Assembly: GCF_001632365.1 (NCBI RefSeq)
Contig: NW_024468592.1
Span: forward strand, 1 to 64,000
From: Laetiporus sulphureus 93-53
Lineage: Eukaryota; Basidiomycota; Agaricomycetes; Polyporales; Laetiporaceae
DNA: 64,000 bases
Direction of reading: 5' to 3'
In this document: one piece after another, positions 1 to 11,409 of the stretch
Numbering within the stretch: the stretch's first letter is position 1
Layout of the letters: each line of letters starts with the position of its first letter
Notes under the pieces: generated by a model
Database searches by the model: none
Told to the model about the DNA's origin: nothing
The model's input: the letters and a program-made list of their open reading frames with translations, nothing else
Position numbers and translations under genes: made by a program

Positions 1-138
1 ATATAAGTACATATTTGGAATATTACGTAATGTGGCGCCAGCCACAACGTCTTCACTGGGTGCTCTCGGATTGCTCCCTCCGGGCATTCCCAACAGAATA
101 CCTGCCATGACATGTGGCAGATAAAGCCGGTCGATCAT
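1..138 (-). CDS. 5' end of an unidentified gene, runs off the left edge
   Basis: An ATG at 138 opens a 46-codon frame without a stop that continues to base 1. The peptide is hydrophobic in its first half (MIDRLYLPHVMAGILLGMPG) and then more polar, with a run of ordinary-looking codons. It lies downstream of the P450 gene on the same strand, about 510 bases after the P450 stop. I do not recognise the family. It could be a real first exon or a chance open frame, and the missing sequence to the left would decide. Confidence 0.3.
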   Translation of the reverse strand, partial: MIDRLYLPHVMAGILLGMPGGSNPRAPSEDVVAGATLRNIPNMYLY

Positions 139-651
139 GATCGAATCTTCTTGATCACCAGATCGATCGAGCGTTAGGCGTTAGCGTTCTGGCAGAAAAC
201 CGCACAACTCGGAATTTTTGAACAGGTTTTGCTCGCATGAGACCTTTGGGTGCATATGAGCTTCACACATCTATATATCAAGGCCTAGAATTGAACATGC
301 ACCATGCTCACGTTGTACAATACTGGGCAGTTTGTGCCGAACATTACCCATGGCCATGGCGTCTTCCGGATTCCGACCCAGCAGTAACGCAGTACAGCAT
401 AAATATCCAGATGTTCAATTTCTGCTGAGCCTACTGTCATCACATCTCAGTACCCAGTCTCAAAGCTCTGTTGCTCACTTCTGCATGCCTTGTGGCTCGA
501 TCTAACACCTCTATTCCACGGCCTCAAATTCAAGCAGCGCCATCGAATTTGATGCGGCTTTATGTATAGTATCACACGTTTACAAGGAGAAATGTACCGC
601 TCAAAGTCACTGCAGGACAGAATCGGACGTAGGTTATACATATGGGAAACC
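139..651. other. intergenic, nothing recognised
   Basis: This spans from the 3' end of the P450 gene to the start of the edge ORF. Short open frames on both strands show no family resemblance. The stretch should contain the P450 3' UTR and the promoter of the edge gene. Confidence 0.5.
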
Positions 652-2781
652 TCACTCGGCAGCAGAGATAGCCTGAGACAGCAAGGATCTCGCGTGAGCA
701 GAGCGGGGCTTCAGGTCACATACAACGTTCTCCGGAAAGCTGCGGACAATAGTCTGTCAATGCAAGCCGTCGGAGAGATACACCACTTACATGATGGTTC
801 CACTCGTGAACGACAGTTCCGATATGACGGCCTTGCCGTTCGTGTCTACCACAGGCATGATACTGCATGTAGCGAGCAGCGTAGAGACCACCGCAAAGAT
901 AGTGCCTCCCGCGAAGTGGGAACCAGGACAAGCTCGTCTGCCAAATCCAAAGGACAAATCGATAACTTTCTGCATCTCCGAGTCCAACTTCTGAAAACGC
1001 TCGGGCTTGAATTCCATCGGCTCAGGATATACTTGCGGATCATGAAGCATATGCATTATCCAATGATGAATGCATGTTTAAATGCTACAAGAGCGCACTC
1101 ACCATATGTTGGGCATGATGATAGAGCCTTTGGGCAGGAAAACACCATCGTATACATCGTCCTGCATCAACGCATGCGGCAGCCCTAAAAACGGATGTGC
1201 AGTGCTCTAGCCGCATAGCAAGTAAGTCGTATGAAATCACTAACCTAGCGGCGTGGCTGGAGCCCATCGGTACACCTCCGATATGATGCTCCTCACGTAA
1301 GGCAATTCCGCCCTATCGCTAATTGAAGGCAACCTTTCGCGGCCCACCACCGTGTCTATCTCAGCCTGCGCTCTTTCCTGGACATGCGGATAATGCAGCA
1401 TTGCAAGGATGAACACAAATATCGTGCACATATTCTGCAGAGTACCAGCTCAGTTCGCTGAACGTTTCCGCGCAAAGAAGCGAATACCGTATCTAGTCCT
1501 CCACCGAGACCCGACGACGCAGCCCAGACCAGCGTAGCTTCATCTTCGGCACTCATTTTCCCATCGGCTTCGGAAAGTACGGTGGCGCACAAGCTAGGGG
1601 TTTGTGCGATGCCAGTATCCTAGAGCTGTCATCAGTGATGGGCCATGCATGATAGAGACGAGACTGACCAGATTCTTCTTGCACCACAGGTACGGATTCC
1701 ATGACGCGTTCCACTCTAGCTCTCTCCATTCCTTGGCCATGCGTAAGAAGGTCGCTCCGGGAGTCCATTCCGGCAAGTGCCTGACTACGAATGGTACATA
1801 GTGTCGGGAAGGCCCACGATCCCATCAGAGAAGCGCTACAATCGTGAACTCACGTTGCGGAATGAAATCAACTAGCCATTTGCCAGGTTCAGTCGCCACA
1901 CTGAAGTTATCCATCGCGGAGAATGGCAACGTGATCATGGGGTCGTCGATGCCCTTCACAGTGTACCCATACGTGACTCGCATGATGATCGCAGCCACCC
2001 GCCTAGTCGACCTCTATCACCGAAGTCAAAGGAACGAGTACAAGGGCACTCACAGCTTTGTCTTGCTGACAATTGTGCTGGGTTCGTCGATGGCGCTCAG
2101 CACAAGCCTGCGCGCCTCGAGCTCTTGTATACCATAGTAGCGATGCACTAATGATGGACTGAAGGACTGAGCTACGATCTTGCGCTGCATACGCCAAGCT
2201 TCCCCGTAATGTTGCAGAGGCAGCTCAATGCAAAACCCAGATCTTTAAGCTTAAGATTCAGTTGATGCGTAATGGACAGGACGAACAACTCGCACAGATC
2301 TGCCATTACCTAGAAAATAGTTATTCGATGGATCTAGTAATGAAAGAGCGTCCTCACAAAATGGGGCCTGTCCGAATAAATGGAGGATCGCTTGTCGAGG
2401 AGATCCTTGGCAACTCTGGCGGAATTCAGAACGACAAGATGTTCTCCCAAGGCCTCTAGATGCACAATATCGCCTGAAAGCGAATGAAGCTTGTCCAGCT
2501 ATGATAAGGGACAGGCGACTTAAAATCCTACCAAAAGTCTCGGACCATTTCGAGTACGTGATCCACGGATGCTGCTGGGGAATATCTAGGGCATTGCCTA
2601 TGATGGGCCAGCCTGACGGACCAGGAAAGAGTAATCGTTTCGAGTGTCGACAGGATAAGTATCGAGTCAGCAAGAAGCTACCAATCAAGACTGCCGCTGT
2701 GGACGAATGACGAGCATCCAACAAGTAATGGTTCAACGCCGCGGCCACCACAGCGACAGAAATACCGAGGAAAGAATACAT
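652..2781 (-). CDS. cytochrome P450 monooxygenase (basidiomycete microsomal type)
   Basis: A membrane-anchored heme monooxygenase, multi-exon and apparently intact (about 510 residues by inspection). The ATG at 2781 opens a hydrophobic N-terminal anchor followed by the proline-rich hinge FPGPSGWPIIGN. Later exons give, in order, an I-helix block (SSGLGGGLDT), the ExxR motif within SEVYRWAP, a PERF-type segment (FKPERF) and the heme-binding loop FGFGRRACPGSHFA with the cysteine ligand. The last intron ends just before an exon encoding FPENVVCDLKPRSAHARS, and the frame closes with TGA at 652-654. The sequence order resembles the CYP families expanded in Agaricomycetes (O-methylsterigmatocystin oxidoreductase-like in many annotations). 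The substrate cannot be predicted. It is about 31 kb from the proposed biosynthetic cluster, so membership is not implied. Confidence 0.9.
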
Positions 2782-4958
2782 GGAAAAAGATTTGAGCAGT
2801 CGATGGCTACGATATGCCCATACTGGCAGCCTGAGAAGACGAGCTACTAGATGCGGAGGCGGGAATCAAGAAGCTGATAGATTAACCAAGGGGACCTCAA
2901 CATGTGGTGTAAGTCGGGGCCCAAAACCCAAATGCTGCTCGCATATCCATTGAATAGAGTTCGATCCTGTGAGTCGGAGAACGGAAGCCAGCCTGGCGTC
3001 TAGCACGAATCTGATTGGTGTGGACAAACTTAGCGTGGTACTACGGTGCTGATGCTGTCAAATTGCTATATCATATAATTAACGCTGTGAGAGTAATTTC
3101 TTCAATGCCGGCTACCGAACGGCTTCCGGACGGGATTCGACCAGTTCCAGTTGTACGAATCACAGGCGCATGGACAATTGCTTGATCTACGCTGGCTCTG
3201 CCTCAGGCATCAAGTGTTTCACGCTAATGTCAAAGCGCTGATGAAGGAGTCGGCCATCTTCTGTGGGCTTGGACCAAAGGCACTTAAAGGCTCATGAAGG
3301 TAAGCCTTGCCATTGCCCCGGATAATGGATTTAACTGGAATAGCACGCGTGGGCGGCCTGCTCACCACCGAACTTCGGTTGATTCTTGCCACTTCATCTC
3401 CAGGTTCGTATGCATAGAAACCACTACATTCGAATTGTTATCATGATGAGGTTTTCTATTGCACTATCACAGTCTGTTCCGAGTGGGCGCGCAGCCTGAG
3501 TGGGAGGAGCCGAGCGGAGGTCGAAAAACCAAAAAGGCACACTGTAGCCTACACACAACGCCGAGAGACTATCTTCCTTGCGAGAGTTCCCTTCGAGCGG
3601 GACCCGGGGCCTGCCGTGGTGCAGTGCAGCGATATTTGCACTGTTTTACAGTTCTGTGGCACCGACATCGCTGAGAATTTCGCCTAAGCGTCATATCTTC
3701 GTTGAACAGTTCCATGTGGTGGCACCGGGCAACGCTGGTGTTGTGTTGATTTTGCTTTGTCTTTCTGCCACTACATCGTGCCATTGACTAACCCACTGGG
3801 TTGTAATGCTTCGCGCATGCGGCGTGAACCTTTTCAAGGGCAACCGCTGCGATGTCCCATGAACTTTTACAATACCAACTCTACTTGCCTCGGGCTCCTT
3901 ATTGATGTTCCCTCTTTCGTTCCTGCTCCCCCAAAACTTCGCGACATGACATGTTAACATACCATACCCGGCCCACAGCAGACCGAGTATCATCTCGCCC
4001 GTCATATCACACGTTAGTGCCTGTCCGGGGCTGCGGGTAGGGCCGTTGCTCTTTCTGATCTGTTCTGATCCGGCAGAGAAAGCCTCCCTCTTCTAGTTCT
4101 CAGAAGTCTTGATTCTGATCAATTCAGGTCCAGACCTCCAGCCTCAAACGTTTCAGGGGTCGTATACAGGCCAGCCAAAGGCGAGCTTTCCGCACCATTC
4201 ATCTTTCCCGCTGACGACGGACTAGGTGAGATAATCAGCTGAGGCAACTCCCCGTGGTCAAAGGCGATGCGCCATGTCGGGACATACTTATGTCGATTGC
4301 GAGGAAGCATGCATCACTGCATCAGGTTTAGTAGAAGGCGTTACAGCACTTCCTGTATGCGGAACTGGAAATCATAACAAGTCTTAGGCACTTCAAAATA
4401 GCCCTTGCGATTTGCCATATACAATAGAATGCCAACGCAATTGGAGGGTGTCAGTATACTGGCAAATCTCATCTTATGATCATGCCGTAACCTCGTGTTC
4501 CATCCATTTATATCCATCATCGCGTAACGCCACGAGGTGTTTGATATCAGGTAAAATTGAAAATTTCAACATGACCAAGACGCTCAAGATGTAGCGGCGG
4601 TCTCTACTTTTGGTGTAATATTTATCCGCTGATTGCGCCCACTGGCTCGCTCCGCGGTCATGTTTCTATTCATTACAAGTTCAAGTAAAGTTAAGCAAAG
4701 GTCCTTATCTTATGCGGATGAGACAGGAATCACAATGGTAAAATACTACACAGGAGCTCACCACAATATGAAAGATGCATAGGAGTCGGGCCTGGAGAAT
4801 CTCCCCTTGCTGTTTATGCTATATTGAATGTATGCTTCGTGGCAGCTTAGCATTTTATTTCGCTCGGATGTCGCGTTCGGAAAATCATGTCAAGGTGCAT
4901 ATGCAGGTTACAGTCAGAGCCGGCACTGTCGAAAACAATCGCATAGCTTGTACGATGA
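2782..4958. other. long intergenic region, no supported gene
   Basis: There are 2.2 kb between the P450 start and the 3' end of the DUF6533 gene. Two minus-strand frames look slightly protein-like: 3691-4005, with a hydrophobic start, and 4119-4310, rich in Ser and Pro. Neither could be linked to further exons or to a known family. Everything else looks non-coding. Confidence 0.5.
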
Positions 4959-6656
4959 CTACTGCACCTGCGCCAACTCGTAGGCCTCACAGTCCACGCT
5001 GATACTCTGCTCGTCTTCAGTGCTATCCTTGACATTCTCAAAAACAAGAGACGTGTGCTGGACATCGGCACCAAAGTTGCCAACCAGGCGAGAGGTAAAG
5101 TCCCGCGTGTTCAGGGTGCTGTGAGAAATCGTGTTCAAGCCCATGCTGCCGAGCGACACCTGGCGTAGATTGAGGATGAAACGTGATATCAGGATTGATG
5201 AGATTCTGATTGACTCGGTAAGCACGGGTTGAGCTGAATTGGGTAAGATCGGTCACTTACGGTGGCAGGAAAATTGTGACATAGCCTGCGTAGTTCTGCT
5301 TGCACGTTACTACCTTAGAGTGGTCATACACTTGGATGAGTAAACTTGCCTGTGAATTCTCGTAGCGGACTTTAATCACAATCTCGAGGATGTTGAGAAG
5401 CAAAAGGGCCCTGTGAATGAACAGTAGAAGAACAGAGTCACGACAAGGCACTGTGACAGAGCCCGACGTACATGAAGTAGAGCGTGCCTTGAATTGGCTG
5501 CTGGTAAGGCATCGTGTGCACTCAAAGAGTTTCACATACTCACCGTCTCTGATCAGCACTGTCGCCATCGATCCTCTTAACCGTAACCTCCGCACTTCTA
5601 TGGCAAGTCCGGATGTTTTGAACCAAGTGACAAGGAGCACGATCAGGTCGGATGCAGCCGCGCAAATGCGCATGATGAGGATGACTGCAGGAATCGTGCG
5701 TGTCAGAGCAAAAACTCATCGGTCTTCAAACTCACGTCTGCAAAGGAAGGTCAGCCCTAGCCTTAGGAGTGCCGACGTCGGAGAGGTGACGTGGCACTTA
5801 CTTATTCTGTATCGCGATGGACTCGCGGTTGTTATAGCCACAAAGTGGATAGCTGCCTATGTAAATGACGAATGCATATGAAACTCTTGTAGATGTGTAC
5901 TGCCCAGAGATGCTTAACAGACATATGATGGCGGAGACCATATACACTCACGACGTTGACGGCGACTGGCGCTAGCCCCAGTAGCAAGACTAGCATTGCA
6001 GGGACGATCTGATGTCCACTAATAGCATATGTGCGGAACGCGGAAAAGCCTAAATTTATCGATCAATCTCTTCATGAAATTTGAGGTCAAACAGTCTCTG
6101 ACTTGCTGTCACAGCCTCAACAACAATAGTCATCACGTTTGTCAAAACGATCACAGCCTGACAGCTGCGACAACCTCTTAACTGCGCTGAACATACGGTG
6201 CGGTCGTCGCCGCTTACCTCTGTGTGTGCATAGATCGTGAGTGCTCGATTCACTTGCAGCACGACACGACGTGACTTACCAGTGGAGTATGCCACAAGAC
6301 GGGAGTCAGTGCGGAATTAATGCCTTGTACCATGAGCAGATAACGGTTGAGGGCGAAGATGACCGTGACAGTGGTCAACCTGACTCCCCAGATGACGTGA
6401 ACCTCTTCAGGAAAAGTCACAATGTACTCATAGAAGACGAGGGCTGAACATGTCCAGTGTGTAAGTCAACTTCGATCGCTTATAGTGGTCCGACCCGGGG
6501 GCGTACCAGTAACTGCGAGAGAGCAGTAGGCATTGATGTATCTGTGACAGTGGTCGCAAACTAGTCGGTTGAACGCCTCGGAAACCAGCGGAGTCGTCCT
6601 CACCCTTGCTGTAAGAGGACCACTTCTTCCTGAGCCAATATGCTTGCAGCTGACAT
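4959..6656 (-). CDS. DUF6533 domain-containing multi-pass membrane protein
   Basis: A multi-exon gene reading from ATG at 6656 (MSAASILAQEEVVLLQQ) to TAG at 4959-4961. The second coding block contains the DUF6533 hallmark, a fungal membrane motif seen here as ALVFYEYIVTFPEEVHVIWG followed by ALNRYLLM. Later exons give further hydrophobic segments (for instance around 5257-5673). The final exon carries the usual C-terminal segment of this family (SRFILNLRQV), then a polar, acidic tail ending YELAQVQ. The family is very abundant in Agaricomycetes and predicted to sit in membranes with about seven helices; its function is unknown. Internal exon joins are only partly resolved because introns are many and exons short. 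Confidence 0.75.
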
Positions 6657-7097
6657 GTTCGACATTGTAGAGGTATCAACGTCGGTGATAACGGTCAATC
6701 CAAAACAAAACAGCTCTCGAAGGGACTTTAAGAATGCCCATCGGTGCGCGACTCATCGTTATATAATGCCTGATCGACCGGACATTAACGCAGAGAGTAA
6801 GGTTCAGATGGGGGCGTGCAAATAGCACAAGTGCTGTTGAAGATCGCAGAAAAGGCCATCTGTCAATCAGAACAGCCGTATCAGATGTGATAACGGTCGA
6901 GTTCATCATGCGCGCACCAGTACATTTGAAAATCCCTTGCTTCTAGTCGCAGAGAGAAGTCAAGGAAGAAGTCATGAGAGCAGTGCGGTAGCGATCCAGC
7001 AGCTCCCCATGGCATGCCAGATCGCGGTGCTGTAGGACTTTGTGCTCTTAATGACACATTGTGTGTTATCGTGCTAGTACATCTCCAACCATGCTTA
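6657..7097. other. intergenic, nothing recognised
   Basis: This separates the start of the DUF6533 gene from the first recognisable codon of the phosphoglycerate mutase fragment. I looked for the missing N-terminal part of the mutase here on the plus strand and did not find it. Confidence 0.5.
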
Positions 7098-7593
7098 GAA
7101 ACGGAGAAATATGCACACGTCACGTTCTTCTTCAACGGCGGTGCCGAAAAAACAATATCCTGATTAGCGAGGAGCGGCAAATGATTCCCTCGCCTAAGGT
7201 CGTGATGTACAACAAGGACCCCAAGATGAGCGTCCAGGCCGTCGCAAACAAGGTTGCGGAGGTCTTATTATGCAAGGGGCGAAGGGAGTTCGTTTTTTTT
7301 GGTACAATTTATATACCGCCTCAGGCGGTCGGGGGTGTGTCTGGGTACAAGTTGGGCGTAGGACTACCTAAGTAGGAGCATATATAGAGGTTGAAGGGAG
7401 TTCGTGATGTGCACACACACGGTGCAACTTTGCGCCACCGGATATGGTTGGCCACGCGGGCGTGTACGAGGCAGCCGTGCAGGCCATCTCTGCAACGGAC
7501 AAGGCTGTCGCGACCGCGTACACGGCCTGTCAGGAGGCGGGTTACATCCTGTTCATAACGGCGGACCATGGGAACGCGGAGCAGATGGACAAG
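7098..7593 (+). pseudogene. decayed fragment of 2,3-bisphosphoglycerate-independent phosphoglycerate mutase
   Basis: The frame begins ETEKYAHVTFFFNGG at 7098, a strongly conserved block of cofactor-independent phosphoglycerate mutase (glycolysis, alkaline-phosphatase superfamily). It then loses frame near 7145-7165 and resumes with EERQMIPSPKVVMYNKDPKM. After an inserted sequence it recovers EFVMC, then after a 13-base insertion NFAPPDMVGHAGVYEAA, and finally ITADHGNAEQMDK. The metal-binding histidine and aspartate motifs (DMVGH, ADHGN) are still readable. The N-terminal two thirds and the extreme C-terminus are missing. A GT at 7594 after the last lysine suggests an old exon edge. The 3' end abuts the DUR3 stop on the opposite strand. 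The breaks make a functional protein very unlikely; a complete copy probably exists elsewhere in the genome. Confidence 0.85.
7281..7405. mobile_element. short insertion with 13-bp flanking direct repeats and a T run
   Basis: The 13-mer gaagggagttcgt occurs at 7281-7293 and again at 7393-7405. Removing one copy plus the 99 bases between them restores the phosphoglycerate mutase frame (R-R-E-F-V-M-C), so the repeat looks like a target-site duplication. Counting the last base of the repeat, eight consecutive T stand at the left junction. On the minus strand the insert therefore ends in a short poly(A), as retroposed sequences do. It contains a hairpin, accgcc-tca-ggcggt, at about 7315-7329. It does not fit a GT-AG intron. 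It could be a SINE-like or processed-RNA insertion; its family is unknown. Confidence 0.5.
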
Positions 7594-7597
7594 GTAA

Positions 7598-10074
7598 TTA
7601 TACATAAGAAACATTTCGTCTCCTTCTCAAGCTGATGCCCATTATATCCTTTAACAGACCTTGGCCAATTTCGATGATGGCACCTCGACTTTCCCATAGA
7701 GGTAGGACAGACGTAATGCTTGCCGCGACGAACAACCATATGATCGTGATGATCACCCATGCTTTGAAGAAATTGAGCGAAAACACGTAGTGCGAGAGGA
7801 AGAGTGGTATTGGGATGAGCTGTCCATGAAATAGGATCAATCACACGAAGACCGGACCGTCAGATGGCAGACTCACAAAAATGATGACGAAGCTGAGGAT
7901 CGACGAAGGCCACACCGCAGCTTTCATCGACTTCCGCAGTGTTTCGTAGTCTTCGGGCTGTTGTGGAAGAGCTGACACCTCTGCAATTGACATTGACACC
8001 GCATCCTCCTTCGCGAGTTCTTTTACTAAGTCAGAGTCAGAGTCTTTATCATCCGGCTGCTTCTCAGCTTTTACGCGTCTGGAAGCCTGAAGGTCAAGCG
8101 CGCGTCCGCGCGGGTTGATTTTCTTGGTCTCGGTCCAGTCGAACTCGTTATCGGGCTTGATCCAAGTGATTGCAGCAGAGAGGAGCGCTCCCGCACAGCA
8201 AGACGCCATATTTCCTGCCAGCATCGGGTATGCCTCGCCTGCAGATGTATCAATCTTCCGTCATCAATACTTCATCATTAGTCATTATCGTCTCACCCGT
8301 CGTCGTCATGGTCAACCCTCCGTAATACACTTTCGCAACTACCAACCAGCTAATGACACCCACAACCAGCCCGCCCAGCGCCCCGCCAATCGCAGCAGCG
8401 CGCGTTTGCTTGCGCCACAGGACAGTCAGAACAATCGGGCCCACGGCGGATGTGTAGATGGTGCCCGAGAAGAGGTAGAGCCAATTGAGCGAGAGTCCGA
8501 TCGCGTTCCAGATGCACGCAACGCAGGACATGATGATCGCCCACATACCGACCATGATGTGCGATACGCGAATAAGTCGCTCTTGGGATGCCTGCAGGCA
8601 TATCATGTTACCGAATGAGCGAATGTTGGGAGTTCACGCGCTCACGTTTGGATCGAACGTTAAGACGGATGACGTTGCGATCATCTCCGAGGAGGCAGCC
8701 GATGTGACAGCCATGAAAAGTAGGATGAGCTGATATATGCATGAGACATTCGCACACCGAAGCGCATATCATGAATGAGCACTGACCATGGCAGCAGCAC
8801 CGCCTCTACCGAGAAGCGTCACGACCGCCGCCGGAGCAGTCAGTCCAGCGTTCAGTTCGGTCGATGTGAGACCACCAGCATAGGGAAAGGTAGGACCTGT
8901 ATAAAAGCGATAGATCGACAGCAAGCTCTTCATGAATTATTACTTGACTTACTGTTCGCGAGTGCAACTGCTGACAGGCCCATAGCCAAAGACATCGTCA
9001 TTGGGACAGCAAACCAGGCAATGCCGCCCATGAGGTAGGCGTTCATGGTGGTTTTTGCTTGTGACGCAATCGCGCGCTGCCAGTAGCCCTGCAGCCTAAT
9101 TCAGACTTCGCCGATTCAATTCATCTAACGGTATATTCACCTGATCTACCGTCACATTCCCGAAGGCGCCAAACATCTGGATTATCAAGAAGACGAGGCC
9201 ATCTATGACGGAGATTAGAGAAGCTTATTCTACCCCAAAATCGACACATACAGTTCGACTTCAGCGTGAGGTAGGAACCATCCTGGCTTCCTGCCACCGG
9301 ACGCTCTTCGGCCGCTTTTCCTAGTAGACGGTACATGCCTTCGATTCCGCCGATCAGGTCGCTTTCAGTGTACGTGTAGAAGAAGAAATAGAATAAGATG
9401 ATCATGAGTATGGTCGTGTGAGAGTAGTCACCTGCATTAATAGGCACTCTTGAGTAGCGCTCAAAAGAACAAAATTAAAGAGACTCACAAAGGAAGGTAG
9501 CACGTAGTCCACCGAGGATCACATACGCCATGACACCAATGGGAATGAGAAAGTTCGCTGCATATATGTTCATGCCCGTGAATGCATTGACAACCGCACT
9601 ACCTCCGAGAAGCAGCATGCTTGATACGATAAGGTTGCACGCGAGCGCGAATGTTGCAAAGACGAAATGTGCCAGATCGCCGTACCGCGCGTGTATGATC
9701 TCGAGATACGTATGGCAGTACGGCGCAATCATCTTCACACGCACGGCCAGAATCGACATCAAGAAAACCTGCAGTGTCGCACCTGCGGCGTAGTAGTACC
9801 CCCCGCACACGCCATACTCGTAGGTCACCGTGCAGCTCTGCAGCAGCGTAGCGGCCCACGTCCATGCGGAAACTATGCCCGATGCGATCAGGCCTGGCTT
9901 CACCGAGCGCGACGCAGTGTTAAACTCCTCCGAAGTTGCAGTCTTGTAGTTCGTGTAGCGGTTCTGCAGCGTTGAGAGCCCCATCATGATGAGCGCAAAG
10001 ACGAGTCCAATCCCGAGGACGACGCCGTAGCCTGTGCCCTCGGAGAGCACCTGTGTTCCTTCATTTGTGGCCAT
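7598..10074 (-). CDS. DUR3: DUR3-type urea/polyamine active transporter (sodium:solute symporter family)
   Basis: A plasma-membrane urea importer, multi-exon and complete. The ATG at 10074 (MATNEGTQVLSEGTGYG) is chosen because the next segment enters the first transmembrane helix. The open frame extends upstream, but without family-like sequence. The body shows the SSS-family pattern: SSRSV-like substrate-gate region (NTASRSVKPGLIASGIVSAW), then WAATLLQS, YYYAAGATLQ, many hydrophobic helices, and the Dur3-typical segment TESDLIGGIEGMYRLLGKAA. Later exons give GYWQRAIASQ, AVTSAASSEMIATSSVLTFD and a large soluble loop before the last helices. The C-terminus ends PLWESRGAIIEIGQGLLKDI plus a basic tail, with TAA at 7598-7600. 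Such transporters are usually nitrogen-regulated; no specific site was identified. Confidence 0.92.
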
Positions 10075-11409
10075 AGTCGGAAGGCAGAGACAAGAAGGAT
10101 GGAAGGGATGCCACATCTCAGTCCTCAGTGTTTTGGCAGAAATGGGGCGTTGCAGATACGCCTATCGTCCATGCCAACGATAAGATACGCTTCTTGTGAG
10201 ATAACTCTCGGTGGAGCTGACCCGTATCGGTATCCATTGGCATACAACGTACCGCGATTCGGAGCCACCAGCGCCTGATGAACGAGCGATGCATGACCAA
10301 CATTTGCCACAGCATATATATGGCAACACTTCTTATCCCTTGGGAACGACGCCGAGTGTTATCGTCCTGGTGGATGTGGCTACTGCCACCAATGGTGGTT
10401 GTGATATTGTTGGGCATTTAGTGCAGGTCCGAATATGGCCTCTGAGGAGTCACTGTCCAACGCGTGCATTCTGTTATTCGCCATAAGCACCCGGAAACGA
10501 TCATATACAGATCTAGTGTGCCGGAAAAAAGGAACGGCCATAATCTCGGTTCAGGTACGCTGCTTATCGAATGGCGTTTAAAGGGAGGCTGAAGAATCTG
10601 TCAGCTTAGCATTCCATTAGAACATAGAACGTAGCAAGACTTGACGGCGCTTTCCAGATTGGCGCACACGAGAGGGATATGTGATTTGTTCCTTTATGTA
10701 GTGGGTGTTGAAAACCGGGCTTCATACGGTGACCTTGACGTGCAATTTAACAGTCTCCTCCGGGACCTTTCATGCAAGTGACAAGCAAGGATCGGAAACG
10801 CACGGCACGCTTGACCGTTGTCAGTCCAGCAACACGTAATATCGGGAAACGTACCTATCGAAGGACAAACTATCTTCTAAGGTATCCATGCATATAGCTA
10901 CAATAGCAATTGTCGAAATATAGGAAACGAGTACTGAATGTTCTGCTCGCGCTTGCTCGGGACGTGATGTTATCGAGACAACTTGGGTCGCAAAGACGAT
11001 GGCACCCGCGCAGCACGTCGACTGGCAGACTTGACAGGTTCGCGTAAATAACACGCTGTATTATAAGATGTATTGATAGTCAAATGATCATATCTAATGT
11101 TCGAACAATGACCTCGAGGAAGGATGGACGGTGACTGCAGTGAAACAGGCAGAAACGCTACGCCAGCAGTAGGCCACAACCCCCGTGCACGTGACCGTGT
11201 CATAAGCATCGCGGTTCAAGTCGCCTGTTAGGCGGCGCCCTTTTCTCCTTCACTTGCTCTCACATCGCTGGTCGTAAATGTAAGAGCAGCAGAACAGCCT
11301 ATCTATCAGTGAGTTCCCGCTATCCCATGACTATAATCTCCTCGCTGAACGCAATAGCACTATTCATATACTCATATAATCCACACTCGCTATTAACATC
11401 ACGTCTAAT
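10075..11409. other. divergent promoter region between DUR3 and the integrase-like gene
   Basis: A 1.3 kb spacer with starts facing outward on both sides. No coding exon could be supported. It must contain both promoters; no specific control element was recognised. Confidence 0.5.

Noticed and set aside
652..2781. The P450 as part of the PAL/prenyltransferase cluster
   Set aside because: It is about 31 kb away with several housekeeping genes between; distance argues against it, though unlinked cooperation cannot be excluded.
7281..7405. The mutase insertion as a newly gained spliceosomal intron
   Set aside because: No placement inside the 13-bp repeats gives GT at the start and AG at the end while keeping the frame.
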